A stretch of DNA of 64,000 nucleotides from Sphingobacterium sp. LZ7M1 (GTDB taxonomy: Bacteria > Bacteroidota > Bacteroidia > Sphingobacteriales > Sphingobacteriaceae): contig NZ_CP101134.1 of assembly GCF_024296865.1 (NCBI RefSeq), positions 4,464,001-4,528,000 of the forward strand, written 5' to 3'. This document shows positions 53,401 to 61,363 of this stretch, piece by piece. The position numbers were made by a program, and so were the translations under genes. How positions within the stretch are numbered: position 1 is the first letter of the stretch; each line of letters begins with the position of its first letter. Under the pieces are notes generated by a model that did no database searches, had not been told where the DNA came from, and worked only from the letters and a program-made list of their open reading frames with translations.

Positions 53401-54032
53401 AAAACATTATCAAGATTGGAAAATATATAATTAATATCGGGGTCATTAAAACTAAATCCAACAAATATTATAGTTTTATCAATAAAAATTGCCTTTAGTT
53501 TTTCTTTAATTGAAGAATCTGAGTCGTAAATCTTTAAATAATCTTTACTAAAAATCAAACAATTATCTGGCTCTGTATAGCAACCATGAATTTTAAAAAT
53601 ATAAGGTTTTTCTGATTGGCTAATATTGCTAATATTAAAATCAGATGTACTTTTAGCTGGTATAATGCTATTTAATGAAGCTTGTTCAAATGCATTATCA
53701 TAGTTTGTTGTTATTATTGAACCGGTAAGGTTTAAGATTTTCTTATGTAATGTTAAATTTTCCTGTATATCAATATTGAAATTTTTTTGTATATATGATC
53801 GAACTATTTTATGCTCACCTTGGATTTTGTCTAAAACTTCTATAGGTTTTAATAACCCACTCTCTAAAACCGGTATCAAATCACTGAATGTTTTGTTATC
53901 AATTTCATTTATTACATTCTTTACCAAATCCTTCCATGAAGGAAGAGCAAATTTTGCTGATAGACCAGATCCAGCAAAAATTACAAGTTTATTTTTACTA
54001 ATTGCATTTTGAATCTGAGAAGGTATGTTCAT
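50499..54032 (-). CDS. SIR2-STAND NTPase protein, likely anti-phage defence
   Basis: The 1177-aa multidomain protein has an N-terminal SIR2-like domain (residues about 10-250) with FAGSGLSA at 19-26, TTNYD at 108-112, KIHG ending at 150 and VGFSFNDPDINYI at 191-203. That is the NAD-binding pattern of SIR2 effectors. Residues about 275-400 form an alpha/beta region (DYDILIIITKVF, IPIIFITND) that resembles no catalytic family I can fix. A STAND/NB-ARC NTPase follows, with Walker A GGTGKTT at 482-488, Walker B VILDN at 554-558 and ITSRE at 589-593. The C-terminal 450 residues are helical repeats. SIR2-STAND proteins typically kill infected cells by NAD depletion; that role is inferred. Confidence 0.85.
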   Translation of the reverse strand: MNIPSQIQNAISKNKLVIFAGSGLSAKFALPSWKDLVKNVINEIDNKTFSDLIPVLESGLLKPIEVLDKIQGEHKIVRSYIQKNFNIDIQENLTLHKKILNLTGSIITTNYDNAFEQASLNSIIPAKSTSDFNISNISQSEKPYIFKIHGCYTEPDNCLIFSKDYLKIYDSDSSIKEKLKAIFIDKTIIFVGFSFNDPDINYIFSNLDNVFQNNNRHFVLTKDEHEFEKYKYLTAIPIMDYDNDIDSFFDKCLEIKNQQKNSPINKLSSEIVKKPKIALLRPEPLDIIFDPEIYSIENCLEELDIELHTGFLDARTLESIDDYDILIIITKVFKDKLYIEDDNQKSDLISSEEICYHVPNDRIPIIFITNDKIDLVPGFNTINISTYKRSVIKRFIFKGLRSKNLDFTSDEHITIGLSFLSILEFNKGNSKKSSIYSANRVLDIGEKSLKNIIGRIEEQSSIISKIQGIKRSNKVLNIKASGGTGKTTLIKKVAYEMYNRGYFKEGVSFNSCENIKSFEDFEELIIEAFNLRNIINFKEYLIENYSSRKIDSLVILDNFETVANSLQDKAYDQSIDLLKFVTDFANIVITSREKISKLDDFEDLYSLAPLSTDDALSLFERDYGKIISEEEIRILRTEILEDLLNNNPLAIKLVTKSRTRFKHIEELSVQIKEHFFESLNEDFTLVFKNKEDLNIERTKSIYQSINYSYATLNAKEKIAFELLSIFPDGISLTNFKKCFEKSNSTNNISDKELRVLRDKSLVEDYNGTLQLQPIIRRFAEYQFSKRSKETKQKYCMDAYLFNCYLLDVLRFIEKRKSTSEALKIYNHFKNNMLNVFTYIPNIPLEENGPVPGKKYLLNYIDEIQQFIVNDRQIKEFYHKIDSIQDYFSDLPYAGTLIEVIKLAKIYYFEEFENSYSELCNYYNPNELESRNNKDEDLIEENYKDIIANIHDMEGYTLSLIKAFIKNENYSHYSDSSFFYLGIPTIISRKRDGFYYFEYELMFNQLDIKSLTDYIDSLFLEQHLEIMQSTYTLSKVIELDKNAIKKLVVTNPYTRGLKDLMLASISGSEEEKNKLYKSALKNLFHIKYYYLEALYFYCIFLKNSENMEYLKYLSEGLDLSKKYFYQYQYHLFSNLNKNSHNDYIFSYDFYSDDRLETFVNKHNEVWEKRFKEKNLINA

Positions 54033-54734
54033 ATTTTACACTAAATTTTTGGTTAATATAAATTTGGTTGGTAATAAGGCATTCCACTCACCATTATAGG
54101 GGAATAAGATACGCCAAACCAAGATATAAATAAATTGTGTACTTACACAATCTATTTATATTGCTTCGCAGTTTGTCATACTTATTTCTTCTATAATGAT
54201 TCGTTTCATAAAAGTTTCTTTGTCTTTTAACTAGGTATTGCATACCTGGTTAAAATCCAACAACTTTTCGAGTTTGGCTCGCCTGCTGATCACTCAGGCT
54301 TCGATGTTGTCACTATTTTTGATATTCCCATCGCACAATCCGTTCTCAAAAATACCGCCAACAGTCTTCGTATACTTCGTATATATCGTTGAATCATGCT
54401 TGCGCATTTCTCTTCAACGACCTTCGTTCAACTCGCAGTCGGCGAGCTTATGAGGTTACAAAAAATCTAATGGGGTACTTACATAAATATTTTGTATCTG
54501 AAACAACACCTATTCTATAAATAGGAAATACAATTTTTGATCTGTAAATTGTACTAAATGAAAGGAGGTAAATTAAAAACAAATTGCGAGAACAACAGCG
54601 AGAACAGGAGGCTTTTTAAAGCTATTTAAACACAGATTTATTAACAAATTTAAAATTTACCGAACAAGCAATATTTGAAACTAAAAATTTGATAATCAGT
54701 AATATATTAGAAAGAAATAATGGAAATAAATGTC
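54033..54734. other. Gene-free right end of the island
   Basis: Holds the likely promoter of the SIR2-STAND gene, a repeat-like block at about 54238-54460 with several short palindromes (for example CGTTGAA/TTCAACG and CTCGC/GCGAG), and the GCGAGAAC pair at 54586-54605. An open frame at 54238-54453 looks spurious. Part of the block (54332-54420) resembles 57585-57665. Confidence 0.55.
54586..54605. promoter_or_regulatory. Paired GCGAGAAC repeats, possible integrase arm sites (right)
   Basis: GCGAGAAC at 54586-54593 and 54598-54605 lies 130 bp inside the right repeat. Both this pair and the left pair read ATTGCGAGAAC then GCGAGAACAG, with a slightly different spacer (4 versus 3 nt). Confidence 0.5.
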
Positions 54735-54835
54735 GATTAAGAGTCTGTTGCTCTACCAACTGAGCTACGAAGTCTTTTGATGAATCAAAGGTACAAGTCA
54801 TCACAAAAAAATCAAATAAATTCTATAGTTTTTTG
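54735..54835. repeat. Right attachment-site repeat (101 bp)
   Basis: Identical to 40748-40848. It holds a displaced copy of the tRNA-Lys 5' half and upstream region without the 3' half, so it is the far boundary of the island and not a functional tRNA. Confidence 0.95.
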
Positions 54836-55174
54836 AACTTTTCTGACATTCTACACATTTTCCCTCCTTAAATGCTTAACAGTAATTTTTGATGTTTCTT
54901 GCGAGGCAAATTCTGGACTTGCAAATTCTCAAAGGGGAGTCAATTGAAAATTTTAATGTCCGGCTTCGTTTATATTTTAACTTTTGCTAGAACTGAAAGA
55001 ATTTGATTTTGATGTTTGCAATCACTTGATTGTTTGAAATATATTGCGGTATAGTTTGAAGGATTAAATGAATTATTAATTTCATCCCTCAAACTTAATA
55101 ATTTTACCTTGTTAAGTCTCTAAAATATAGATATTTTTGAGACTATTGATCAGGGAACCATTATTGACTATAAT
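54836..55174. other. AT-rich gene-free stretch
   Basis: Leader of the ATPase/DUF4435 gene outside the island. No strong hairpin or repeat is visible. Confidence 0.4.
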
Positions 55175-57547
55175 ATGAAACTAAAACACATCTCAGATTA
55201 TTTATCCATCAAAAAGTTTAATGATATAGAAATAAGTGATTTTACTGTTATTACAGGGATTAACGGTGCTGGAAAATCTCATTTCTTAAACGCAATTGAT
55301 AAAGGAAATATTACGATTGAAGGTATAGATTCAGAAAATATAATCTTATATAATTATAATGATTTTAATGTTTATAACATTGATTTAAATTATAGAGATT
55401 CCCAAACATCAAGTATAAAACAAAGACAACAAGCTTATATAGATAAATCAAATTCATCAAATGTAAAATTCCAAGAAAAAAGAAATAATATAATAAGTTC
55501 TTTCAAAGTTAACAGAAATTACGGTTCTATATATTTAGATGAAGATTTGATTTATAATATGCAAAATTTAGGTCTTCTTGATTGGTCAGATGAAGATAAA
55601 GATTATTATCTAACTTTTGATATGAATAATCCAGATACTTCAAAAGTTGATTATTATAAATTTGTAAATTTTCAATCTCTAATTTCAAGGTATGAAGTAC
55701 ATAATATTGAGGATTTAGATAAATTTATTGAATTCTTTAAAGATACAACTTCAAAAGTACAAGCACTTACTATAATTAGAAATTATGGCTATAGTAAGGA
55801 ATTAAAATCTCTTAATGAAACTAAATTTCAAGAAGTATTTGACGTTATTAGATTAACTCCTCCATTTGATTTCGGGGATGTAGAAATTAGAAATAAATAC
55901 CCTCATTTCATTTTAGATATTATTTATTATTTAAGGGATTCAACACAATTTTTTAATAGTATTAATCCAACACAATTTGTTAAGGATTTAAAAGAAGTTT
56001 ATAAGGAAGTTGAAGAATATTATAAATCTCAATTAGATGAATATACATTAAAACAAATTCAAAGTGTTAATGGAGATAATGTACTTGATTCCATATCATT
56101 TGATAATGGTTTTTTTAATTTACATGATATTGCCCAGGAAGAGAAAAGCTTTCAACTCATTATAAAACAAAATGATATAAACAAATTTCTTAAATCTGAA
56201 GGTCAATATGTTCATACATTTACTAATGAGGAATTGAAAGATAATTTTGGAGAATCACCAATTAAAATTTTAAATGATATTTTAAATGAATATGATGTAA
56301 ATGGTTATGAATTTAGAAATTCTGAATTACATTTAGATATCCACAATGGCATGCTAAACCAAAATATCCATGTGTATTTATTTAATAAGACTGAAAATTT
56401 TCAAACTCATTTAGACGCCCTTTCTTCAGGGGAAAAAACACTGCTCGCTTTAGCTTTCTCTGTATATAAATTAACAAAAAAGAAAGTTATTGCAAAGGTC
56501 TTATTGTTGGACGAATTAGATTCTGCCTTGCATCCTTCAATGTCAAAAAGGTTGATTAATGTTTTACATAATTATTTTCATAAAGTACTTGGTATTAAAA
56601 TCATTATCTCAAGTCATTCACCTTCTACAATAGCGTTTTCACCTGATGATAGTTTATATATTATAAAAAAAGGAGATTCAGAAAAATTATTACATCATGT
56701 AAGTAAAGATGAGGCATTAAAAGAATTAACAATTGGAGTTCCTTCTTTCAGTATTAATTATGAAAATAGAAAACAAGTATTTGTTGAAAGCAAATATGAT
56801 GTCGAATATTATAGTGCTATCAATGATATTTTTAAAGACTATTTAAACAAGGAAATTTCACTGAACTTTATTGCTTCTGGCGATGTCCAAAAAGATAAAA
56901 ATGGTCAACCAAAATCAAACTGTGATGTTGTAAAAGAGATAGCAAAAACCTTAAGAAAAGCAGGTAATAATTCCATTTATGGTATTATTGATTGGGATTT
57001 AGCTAAATCAAAAGATGAAAATTCATATATCATTACCCTTGGTTATAATTCTAGATATAGTATAGAAAATTATATTTTTGATCCATTATTTGTAGGAGTT
57101 TTTCTTTTGAAAGAAAAAATAATAAAACCTGATTATTTTGGTTTTGACGATAAATTTAGTCTTCAATCTCTTCTTAATTTAACAAAGGATCAATGTCAAA
57201 CTATTATTAATAAAATATGTGAAAGAATCAAAGATGAAATTACGCAAGAAAAGATAATAAGTGTCATTAATGACAGTTATCCGGGAACAATTATGGATAC
57301 TAATTTTTCAGAATTAAATTCATATAAGACTATTCATGGGCTTGAATTACAAATTCCATATTTTATTAAAGTATTACAAGGACATAAATTAGAAGAATAT
57401 TTAACAGAAATTTTCCCGAAATTTAAAGCATATTCTAAAGGAAGAGAAGATTTATTAAAAAAGGAATTTATCAAAATTGTGATGGAAGATTTTATTAACT
57501 ATACTCCTTCAGATTTATTAGATGTGCTTTTAGAAGCTCAAAAATAG
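55175..57547 (+). CDS. Fused ABC-type ATPase/DUF4435 (Toprim-like) protein, PARIS-like (AriA-AriB fusion)
   Basis: The 790-aa protein has an ABC/SMC-like ATPase (residues about 1-500): Walker A GINGAGKS at 28-35, signature LSSGEK at 416-421, Walker B VLLLDELD at 442-449 and an SSHSPS H-loop at 479-484. From about 530 a DUF4435-type region follows: VFVESKYDVEYY (Glu538, Asp542), GIIDWDLAKS (Asp606 and Asp608) and RYSIENYIFDP at 627-637. AriA (ABC ATPase) plus AriB (DUF4435/Toprim) make up the PARIS anti-phage system, and single-chain versions are known. Here the gene stands alone beside the tRNA-Lys island. A generic OLD-family nuclease is the main alternative. Confidence 0.75.
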   Translation: MKLKHISDYLSIKKFNDIEISDFTVITGINGAGKSHFLNAIDKGNITIEGIDSENIILYNYNDFNVYNIDLNYRDSQTSSIKQRQQAYIDKSNSSNVKFQEKRNNIISSFKVNRNYGSIYLDEDLIYNMQNLGLLDWSDEDKDYYLTFDMNNPDTSKVDYYKFVNFQSLISRYEVHNIEDLDKFIEFFKDTTSKVQALTIIRNYGYSKELKSLNETKFQEVFDVIRLTPPFDFGDVEIRNKYPHFILDIIYYLRDSTQFFNSINPTQFVKDLKEVYKEVEEYYKSQLDEYTLKQIQSVNGDNVLDSISFDNGFFNLHDIAQEEKSFQLIIKQNDINKFLKSEGQYVHTFTNEELKDNFGESPIKILNDILNEYDVNGYEFRNSELHLDIHNGMLNQNIHVYLFNKTENFQTHLDALSSGEKTLLALAFSVYKLTKKKVIAKVLLLDELDSALHPSMSKRLINVLHNYFHKVLGIKIIISSHSPSTIAFSPDDSLYIIKKGDSEKLLHHVSKDEALKELTIGVPSFSINYENRKQVFVESKYDVEYYSAINDIFKDYLNKEISLNFIASGDVQKDKNGQPKSNCDVVKEIAKTLRKAGNNSIYGIIDWDLAKSKDENSYIITLGYNSRYSIENYIFDPLFVGVFLLKEKIIKPDYFGFDDKFSLQSLLNLTKDQCQTIINKICERIKDEITQEKIISVINDSYPGTIMDTNFSELNSYKTIHGLELQIPYFIKVLQGHKLEEYLTEIFPKFKAYSKGREDLLKKEFIKIVMEDFINYTPSDLLDVLLEAQK

Positions 57548-57584
57548 ATTAAATAGTTTGGTTATAAGGAATTCCTCTCCCACA

Positions 57585-57665
57585 GTCCTTTTTCAAAAAC
57601 ACCTCATACAATCTTCGTATCATAGTATATATCATTGAATCACGCCTTTTAATTTCATTCATCCT
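57585..57665. repeat. Diverged repeat copy downstream of the PARIS-like gene
   Basis: About 80 bp aligning in the same orientation with 54332-54420 at roughly three in four positions, including shared TCTTCGTAT, GTATATATC and TTGAATCA blocks. It lies 38 bp after the stop of the ATPase gene. Confidence 0.55.
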
Positions 57666-57789
57666 AAATAAGTCTAATCAAACTACATGATCTTGTTCAA
57701 TATCAGCATTCATTTCGAAGGCCATTGAACCGATCTACTTAAGTAAAAATCTCATCCATTAAAATAAATCAATTCCGAATCCACTTCCC

Positions 57790-58425
57790 TTACGAAAATT
57801 GAGAAATCGCTCTGATCTTAATCTCTGAAACATCCAAACCAGCTCCCCTAAGCTTTTCTTCTGCTTCCTGCTCGATTAAGTCTTTCAACATCGCAAAGGT
57901 TTCATCAAACTGCACATGCTTACCTATTACAAATGACAGATCATATTCAATCTCTTCCCAAGTAGTAATATCGGCATGATTATGTTGAAGTTGAACTTCT
58001 AGCTTATCTATTGCATTGGCCACTTTTGCTTCAAAGGTCTCTTTCTCCTCGAATTCATAGAACAAATGGTATATCTCTTCACCATTGCTAGCAGCTAGTT
58101 TTTTACGGAGATTATTGATGGCTAATTCCTCTTTGTGTTGCTTTATTTTTCTGATTTCAGGATTACGGATTTGGTCGAGCACAGAGACATCACCAGCTTC
58201 AGCTTCCACTAGATCATGGATTATGATCATTTTCAATAAACGAGCCATATCGACCTGTTGATCCAACAATGGTTCAAGCAAAACCGCCATTAAGGACATG
58301 CGCCAAGTATGCTCGGCAACACTCTCTTGTCTACCATTAGACAACCAGCTGTGCCTAAGTTCAAACTTTAACTTTTCTGCTAACTTCAGGACTTCCAAAA
58401 TTGCAACCAATTGCTCTTTTTTCAT
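57790..58425 (-). CDS. HD-domain hydrolase (HDDC2/YfbR-like)
   Basis: The 211-aa protein has the HD metal ligands in order: His in VAEHTWRMS, the His-Asp pair in IIIHDLVEAEAGD and Asp in NAIDKLEVQL. This spacing fits the HDDC2/YfbR group, whose members remove phosphate from 5'-deoxynucleotides. It is cytoplasmic with no signal peptide. It is a single gene before the oxidoreductase and belongs to the ordinary chromosomal background. Confidence 0.85.
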   Translation of the reverse strand: MKKEQLVAILEVLKLAEKLKFELRHSWLSNGRQESVAEHTWRMSLMAVLLEPLLDQQVDMARLLKMIIIHDLVEAEAGDVSVLDQIRNPEIRKIKQHKEELAINNLRKKLAASNGEEIYHLFYEFEEKETFEAKVANAIDKLEVQLQHNHADITTWEEIEYDLSFVIGKHVQFDETFAMLKDLIEQEAEEKLRGAGLDVSEIKIRAISQFS

Positions 58426-58498
58426 ATTGTTTGTTGTTTCATTAAATTTAATAAATCAAGACGAAACAAAAAACAACTTTTCTGAGGCAATAATTCCC

Positions 58499-59869
58499 CT
58501 ACCCAAAACCTTTCACTTCCCAACCTTTCCTATATTTCCTCTTCAAAAACTTATCCGCTTCCGGAGCATTTGGGAATTTCAAATTCACTGCATCCCATTC
58601 CAAGACCTTTCCAGGCACTCTTATCGCTACGGTACCCAATAATATCGCTTCGGTCATCGGACCGGTCTGCGCAAAATGGGATTCCGTTTTCCCCTTTTTC
58701 AGACAGGCATCCACATAATGGTGATAATGATTTCTTTCTTCCAACTTAGGGTACTGATGGTCCTTAAACTTGCTCTGCGGCAATAATACCGGTGTTCCGC
58801 CATGCGGAATCAACAGGGCCCCTTCCGTACCGACCAACATTGCGGCCTCTTCGGGGTACTTCTCGCCATTATTGAAAAGCGCCTGAACCTCCTTTGGAGG
58901 GTAGAACTCACCATCAAACCATTCCAATGGCAGCACTCCTGCGGCTGTTTTCTCATTTCCCGGAAATTGCCAGCTGATATGGTTCCCTTGGGACCAAGTA
59001 TCTGCCCTGCGTTCAGAGGAATCCTTCCAAGACTCCTGCACTTCGGCGACTACGGAAAGCGGAGCTTTCAAGTCCAAACCTTTCCAGACCGCATCGAAGA
59101 TATGGCAACCAATATCTCCGGACCAACCTGTTCCGAAATCCTGCCAGGTACGCCAGATTCCAGGATGATAGATGCTCGGCGCAAAAGGGCGCATAGGAGC
59201 TGTTCCAATCCACTTATCCCAGTCCAAGGTCGCTGGAACATCATAGGTTTCCTTTGGCCTTGGTCCTTCCAAGCGATAGCCCGCGATCCCCGAACGGTTG
59301 GAACATAAATAGGCATGTTTCACCTTTCCGATCAGACCTTCCTTGATCCATTGCACTGCCGTCCGATCGCCGATGGATGAAGCAATCTGTGTCCCTAATT
59401 GAGTAACCACTCCTGCCTTTACGGCATGCTTGGTCAGAACCCTGACCTCAGCAACATCATGGCACATCGGCTTTTGGCAATACACATGCTTGCCTGCATC
59501 GATGGCGGCCATGGCAATGATAAAATGGTTATGGTCAGGAACCGTTACGTTCACCGAGTCGATGTTCTTTTTCTCCTTTTCGAGCATTTCTCGCCAATCG
59601 GTATATAATCTCGCACCGGGAATCTGCTGTCCCGCCTGCTTCAGGTGGTTTTCATCCACATCACATAGGGCAACGATCTCAATATCGGGGTGCGATTTAA
59701 ACTGCTGCAGGTCATGCCCGCCCATTCCGCCAACGCCAATACAGGCATGTCTCAGTTTCTTGGCAGGAGCATTTGCAAAAGCTTGATCTAGGAAAAATGG
59801 TGCAGAGACCGCAACACCCGCCACGGTACGGATAAAATTCCTTCTGGAAGTTAGGTTCTTGTTGTTCAT
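58499..59869 (-). CDS. Gfo/Idh/MocA-family oxidoreductase
   Basis: The 456-aa protein has a twin-arginine-type export signal (TSRRNFIRTVAGVAVSAPFFL). A Rossmann fold follows with GVGGMGGHDLQQFKSHPDIEIVALCDVDE and the family signature VYCQKPMCHD (usually EKP). The C-terminal substrate domain includes DFGTGWSGDIGCHIFDAVWKGL. Such exported Bacteroidetes enzymes act on sugars or sugar derivatives, often as 3-keto intermediates. It is followed 22 bp later in position by the DUF1080 gene, which lies upstream on the same strand, so the two are likely an operon. Confidence 0.92.
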   Translation of the reverse strand: MNNKNLTSRRNFIRTVAGVAVSAPFFLDQAFANAPAKKLRHACIGVGGMGGHDLQQFKSHPDIEIVALCDVDENHLKQAGQQIPGARLYTDWREMLEKEKKNIDSVNVTVPDHNHFIIAMAAIDAGKHVYCQKPMCHDVAEVRVLTKHAVKAGVVTQLGTQIASSIGDRTAVQWIKEGLIGKVKHAYLCSNRSGIAGYRLEGPRPKETYDVPATLDWDKWIGTAPMRPFAPSIYHPGIWRTWQDFGTGWSGDIGCHIFDAVWKGLDLKAPLSVVAEVQESWKDSSERRADTWSQGNHISWQFPGNEKTAAGVLPLEWFDGEFYPPKEVQALFNNGEKYPEEAAMLVGTEGALLIPHGGTPVLLPQSKFKDHQYPKLEERNHYHHYVDACLKKGKTESHFAQTGPMTEAILLGTVAIRVPGKVLEWDAVNLKFPNAPEADKFLKRKYRKGWEVKGFG

Positions 59870-59890
59870 AATTAGAGGCTTAGCTGTTGG

Positions 59891-60568
59891 TTAGTTTGGA
59901 AGTACTTTCACCCGGATATTCTTGAACATGGCCTTGCTTCCCGGATCATGTCCCTGCAGGGCAAAGGTTCCGTGCGAGATAAACTGACCACGTTCAGCAT
60001 CCTGTTTTAGGTTTGGCTCCACATATTCATATAGCAATTGCCCATTGATCAGGATCCTTACCGTTTTGCCCTTTACGATGATATGTTGGGTGTACCATTG
60101 ATTGTCCACTGCCGGGGCCTTATCCACATTTACCACATTGTAAAGGCTACCAGACTTCTTCCAATCCGTATGGGTCAGGTTTACCTGTACCTCATGACCT
60201 ACAGCTGGAAAGCCTTTTTCCTGAAAGTCAGTATGGAAATAGATCCCCGAATTGGAATTCGGGAAAGTCATGACATCGATCTTCAGTTCGAAATTCTTGA
60301 AGTCATGGTTATTGACATCCCCATCATAGAATAAGTGCGACACATTACCGTTCACCACAATGGCACCATCTTTCACAGAAAAAGTCTCGGGGTTCTCATT
60401 CACCCTCCAGCCGTTCAGGGTCTTCCCGTCAAACAGCGAAATCCAACCTTCATCCTTCTCAGCCGGCGTCTGCGCAGCAGCAGAACCAACACCAAAACAT
60501 CCAAAAAAACACAGCAAAATCAATGCACAGCATTGATTGGCACTAAATCTCAATATGTTCATATACAA
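59891..60568 (-). CDS. DUF1080 (3-keto-disaccharide hydrolase-like) protein
   Basis: The 225-aa protein has a signal region (CALILLCFFGCFGVGSAAAQ) and the DUF1080 concanavalin-like fold: WISLFDGKTLNGWRV, then FKNFELKIDVMTFPNSNSGIYFH, and later WYTQHIIVKGKTVRILINGQL. DUF1080 proteins hydrolyse 3-keto-glycosides after oxidation by Gfo/Idh/MocA enzymes, which matches the next gene in the operon. The start at 60568 has two adjacent ATGs (MYMN). It is likely periplasmic or lipid-anchored. Confidence 0.9.
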   Translation of the reverse strand: MYMNILRFSANQCCALILLCFFGCFGVGSAAAQTPAEKDEGWISLFDGKTLNGWRVNENPETFSVKDGAIVVNGNVSHLFYDGDVNNHDFKNFELKIDVMTFPNSNSGIYFHTDFQEKGFPAVGHEVQVNLTHTDWKKSGSLYNVVNVDKAPAVDNQWYTQHIIVKGKTVRILINGQLLYEYVEPNLKQDAERGQFISHGTFALQGHDPGSKAMFKNIRVKVLPN

Positions 60569-61363
60569 TAAATTTTAATTCTTAGGTCTATAAGATAATG
60601 CGACGCAAGCCTTTAGCTATCAGGTTTATAGACCCTAATATAAAAAATTAATGAACAGATTGTATATACATGTAGGGTTATTAATTGTAAAAATTGTGGT
60701 ATAAGGGGGGTATGGGGGTTTGAACCACCCTCCCTGTCATCCTCTATCTTCGGTAGAGGAACTGTACGCTAATATAGACATGGCATCAACATTTGTTTTT
60801 TGATTTCCGACTAACCTATAATTAATGCTTTTGTGCCACAGTAGGATTTTCCAAAATGGACTCGGAAAAATGCCAATCTTTCCAATCAAAAACATCATGG
60901 ATTCCATTGGCGCACTTTCCTGAACCTTCGGTCCAGGATGACAAGAGCCAAGGGAGAAGAAACGTACAGATTCTTCACGAATTGTTCAGAATAAATAATA
61001 TAAAGGATTCCATTGGCGTACAGTTCCTGAACCTGCGGTCCAGGATGACAAGACCTGAGGGAGAAGAAACGTACGGATTCTTCACTAATTGTTCAGAATC
61101 AAAATGCACAAAAGCGGTATTCTTGCTTGTTGCAAAAATTCCGCTTTTGTTATTTTCTTAAAATATTGAATTTATCCTCTGCGGGTAGATCTTGGCCTAT
61201 CCTCCCATCCCATTAATCCTGGTTCAAAACCCAGATCTTGGCCCATCCTCTCATCCTCGTTGGGCGAGCGGAGTCGAGCCCCATCCTGGTTCAAATCCCC
61301 TCACGCTCCCCGTGAAACATTTTTCACAAAAACCTACACCACAGATATTTACATCAAAACCGC
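60569..61363. other. 800-bp gene-free stretch with repeats
   Basis: Contains two copies of a 94/95-bp unit at 60899-61099, shorter repeats around 61185-61310 (ATCTTGGCC and CTGGTTCAAA units), and a related GTCATCCT sequence near 60736. No gene is supported. Confidence 0.6.
60899..61099. repeat. Tandem pair of about 95-bp intergenic repeats
   Basis: Copies at 60899-60992 and 61005-61099 start GGATTCCATTGGCG and share GTCCAGGATGACAAGA, GGGAGAAGAAACGTAC and AATTGTTCAGAAT, with a period of 106 bp and scattered mismatches. They look like a dispersed genomic repeat family. Confidence 0.9.

Larger units (their letters stand above)
40748..54835 (+). mobile_element. 14.1-kb genomic island integrated in tRNA-Lys
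   Basis: Two perfect 101-bp direct repeats (40748-40848 and 54735-54835) bracket the segment. A tyrosine recombinase starts 146 bp inside the left repeat. The island is markedly AT-rich and carries an integrase, helicase-like protein, RadC, several unknown genes and one large defence-type protein. No transfer genes or relaxase are seen, so it is either mobilised in trans or a satellite-like element. It resembles small tRNA-borne defence islands. Confidence 0.93.

Noticed and set aside
54238..54453. 71-codon frame at the right end of the island
   Set aside because: It lies in a palindromic repeat-like block that recurs at 57.6 kb without this frame being kept.
54622..54804. Possible second tRNA-Lys at the right repeat
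   Set aside because: Only the 5' half of the tRNA is present; the T-arm and 3' acceptor strand are missing, so it is an attachment-site copy.
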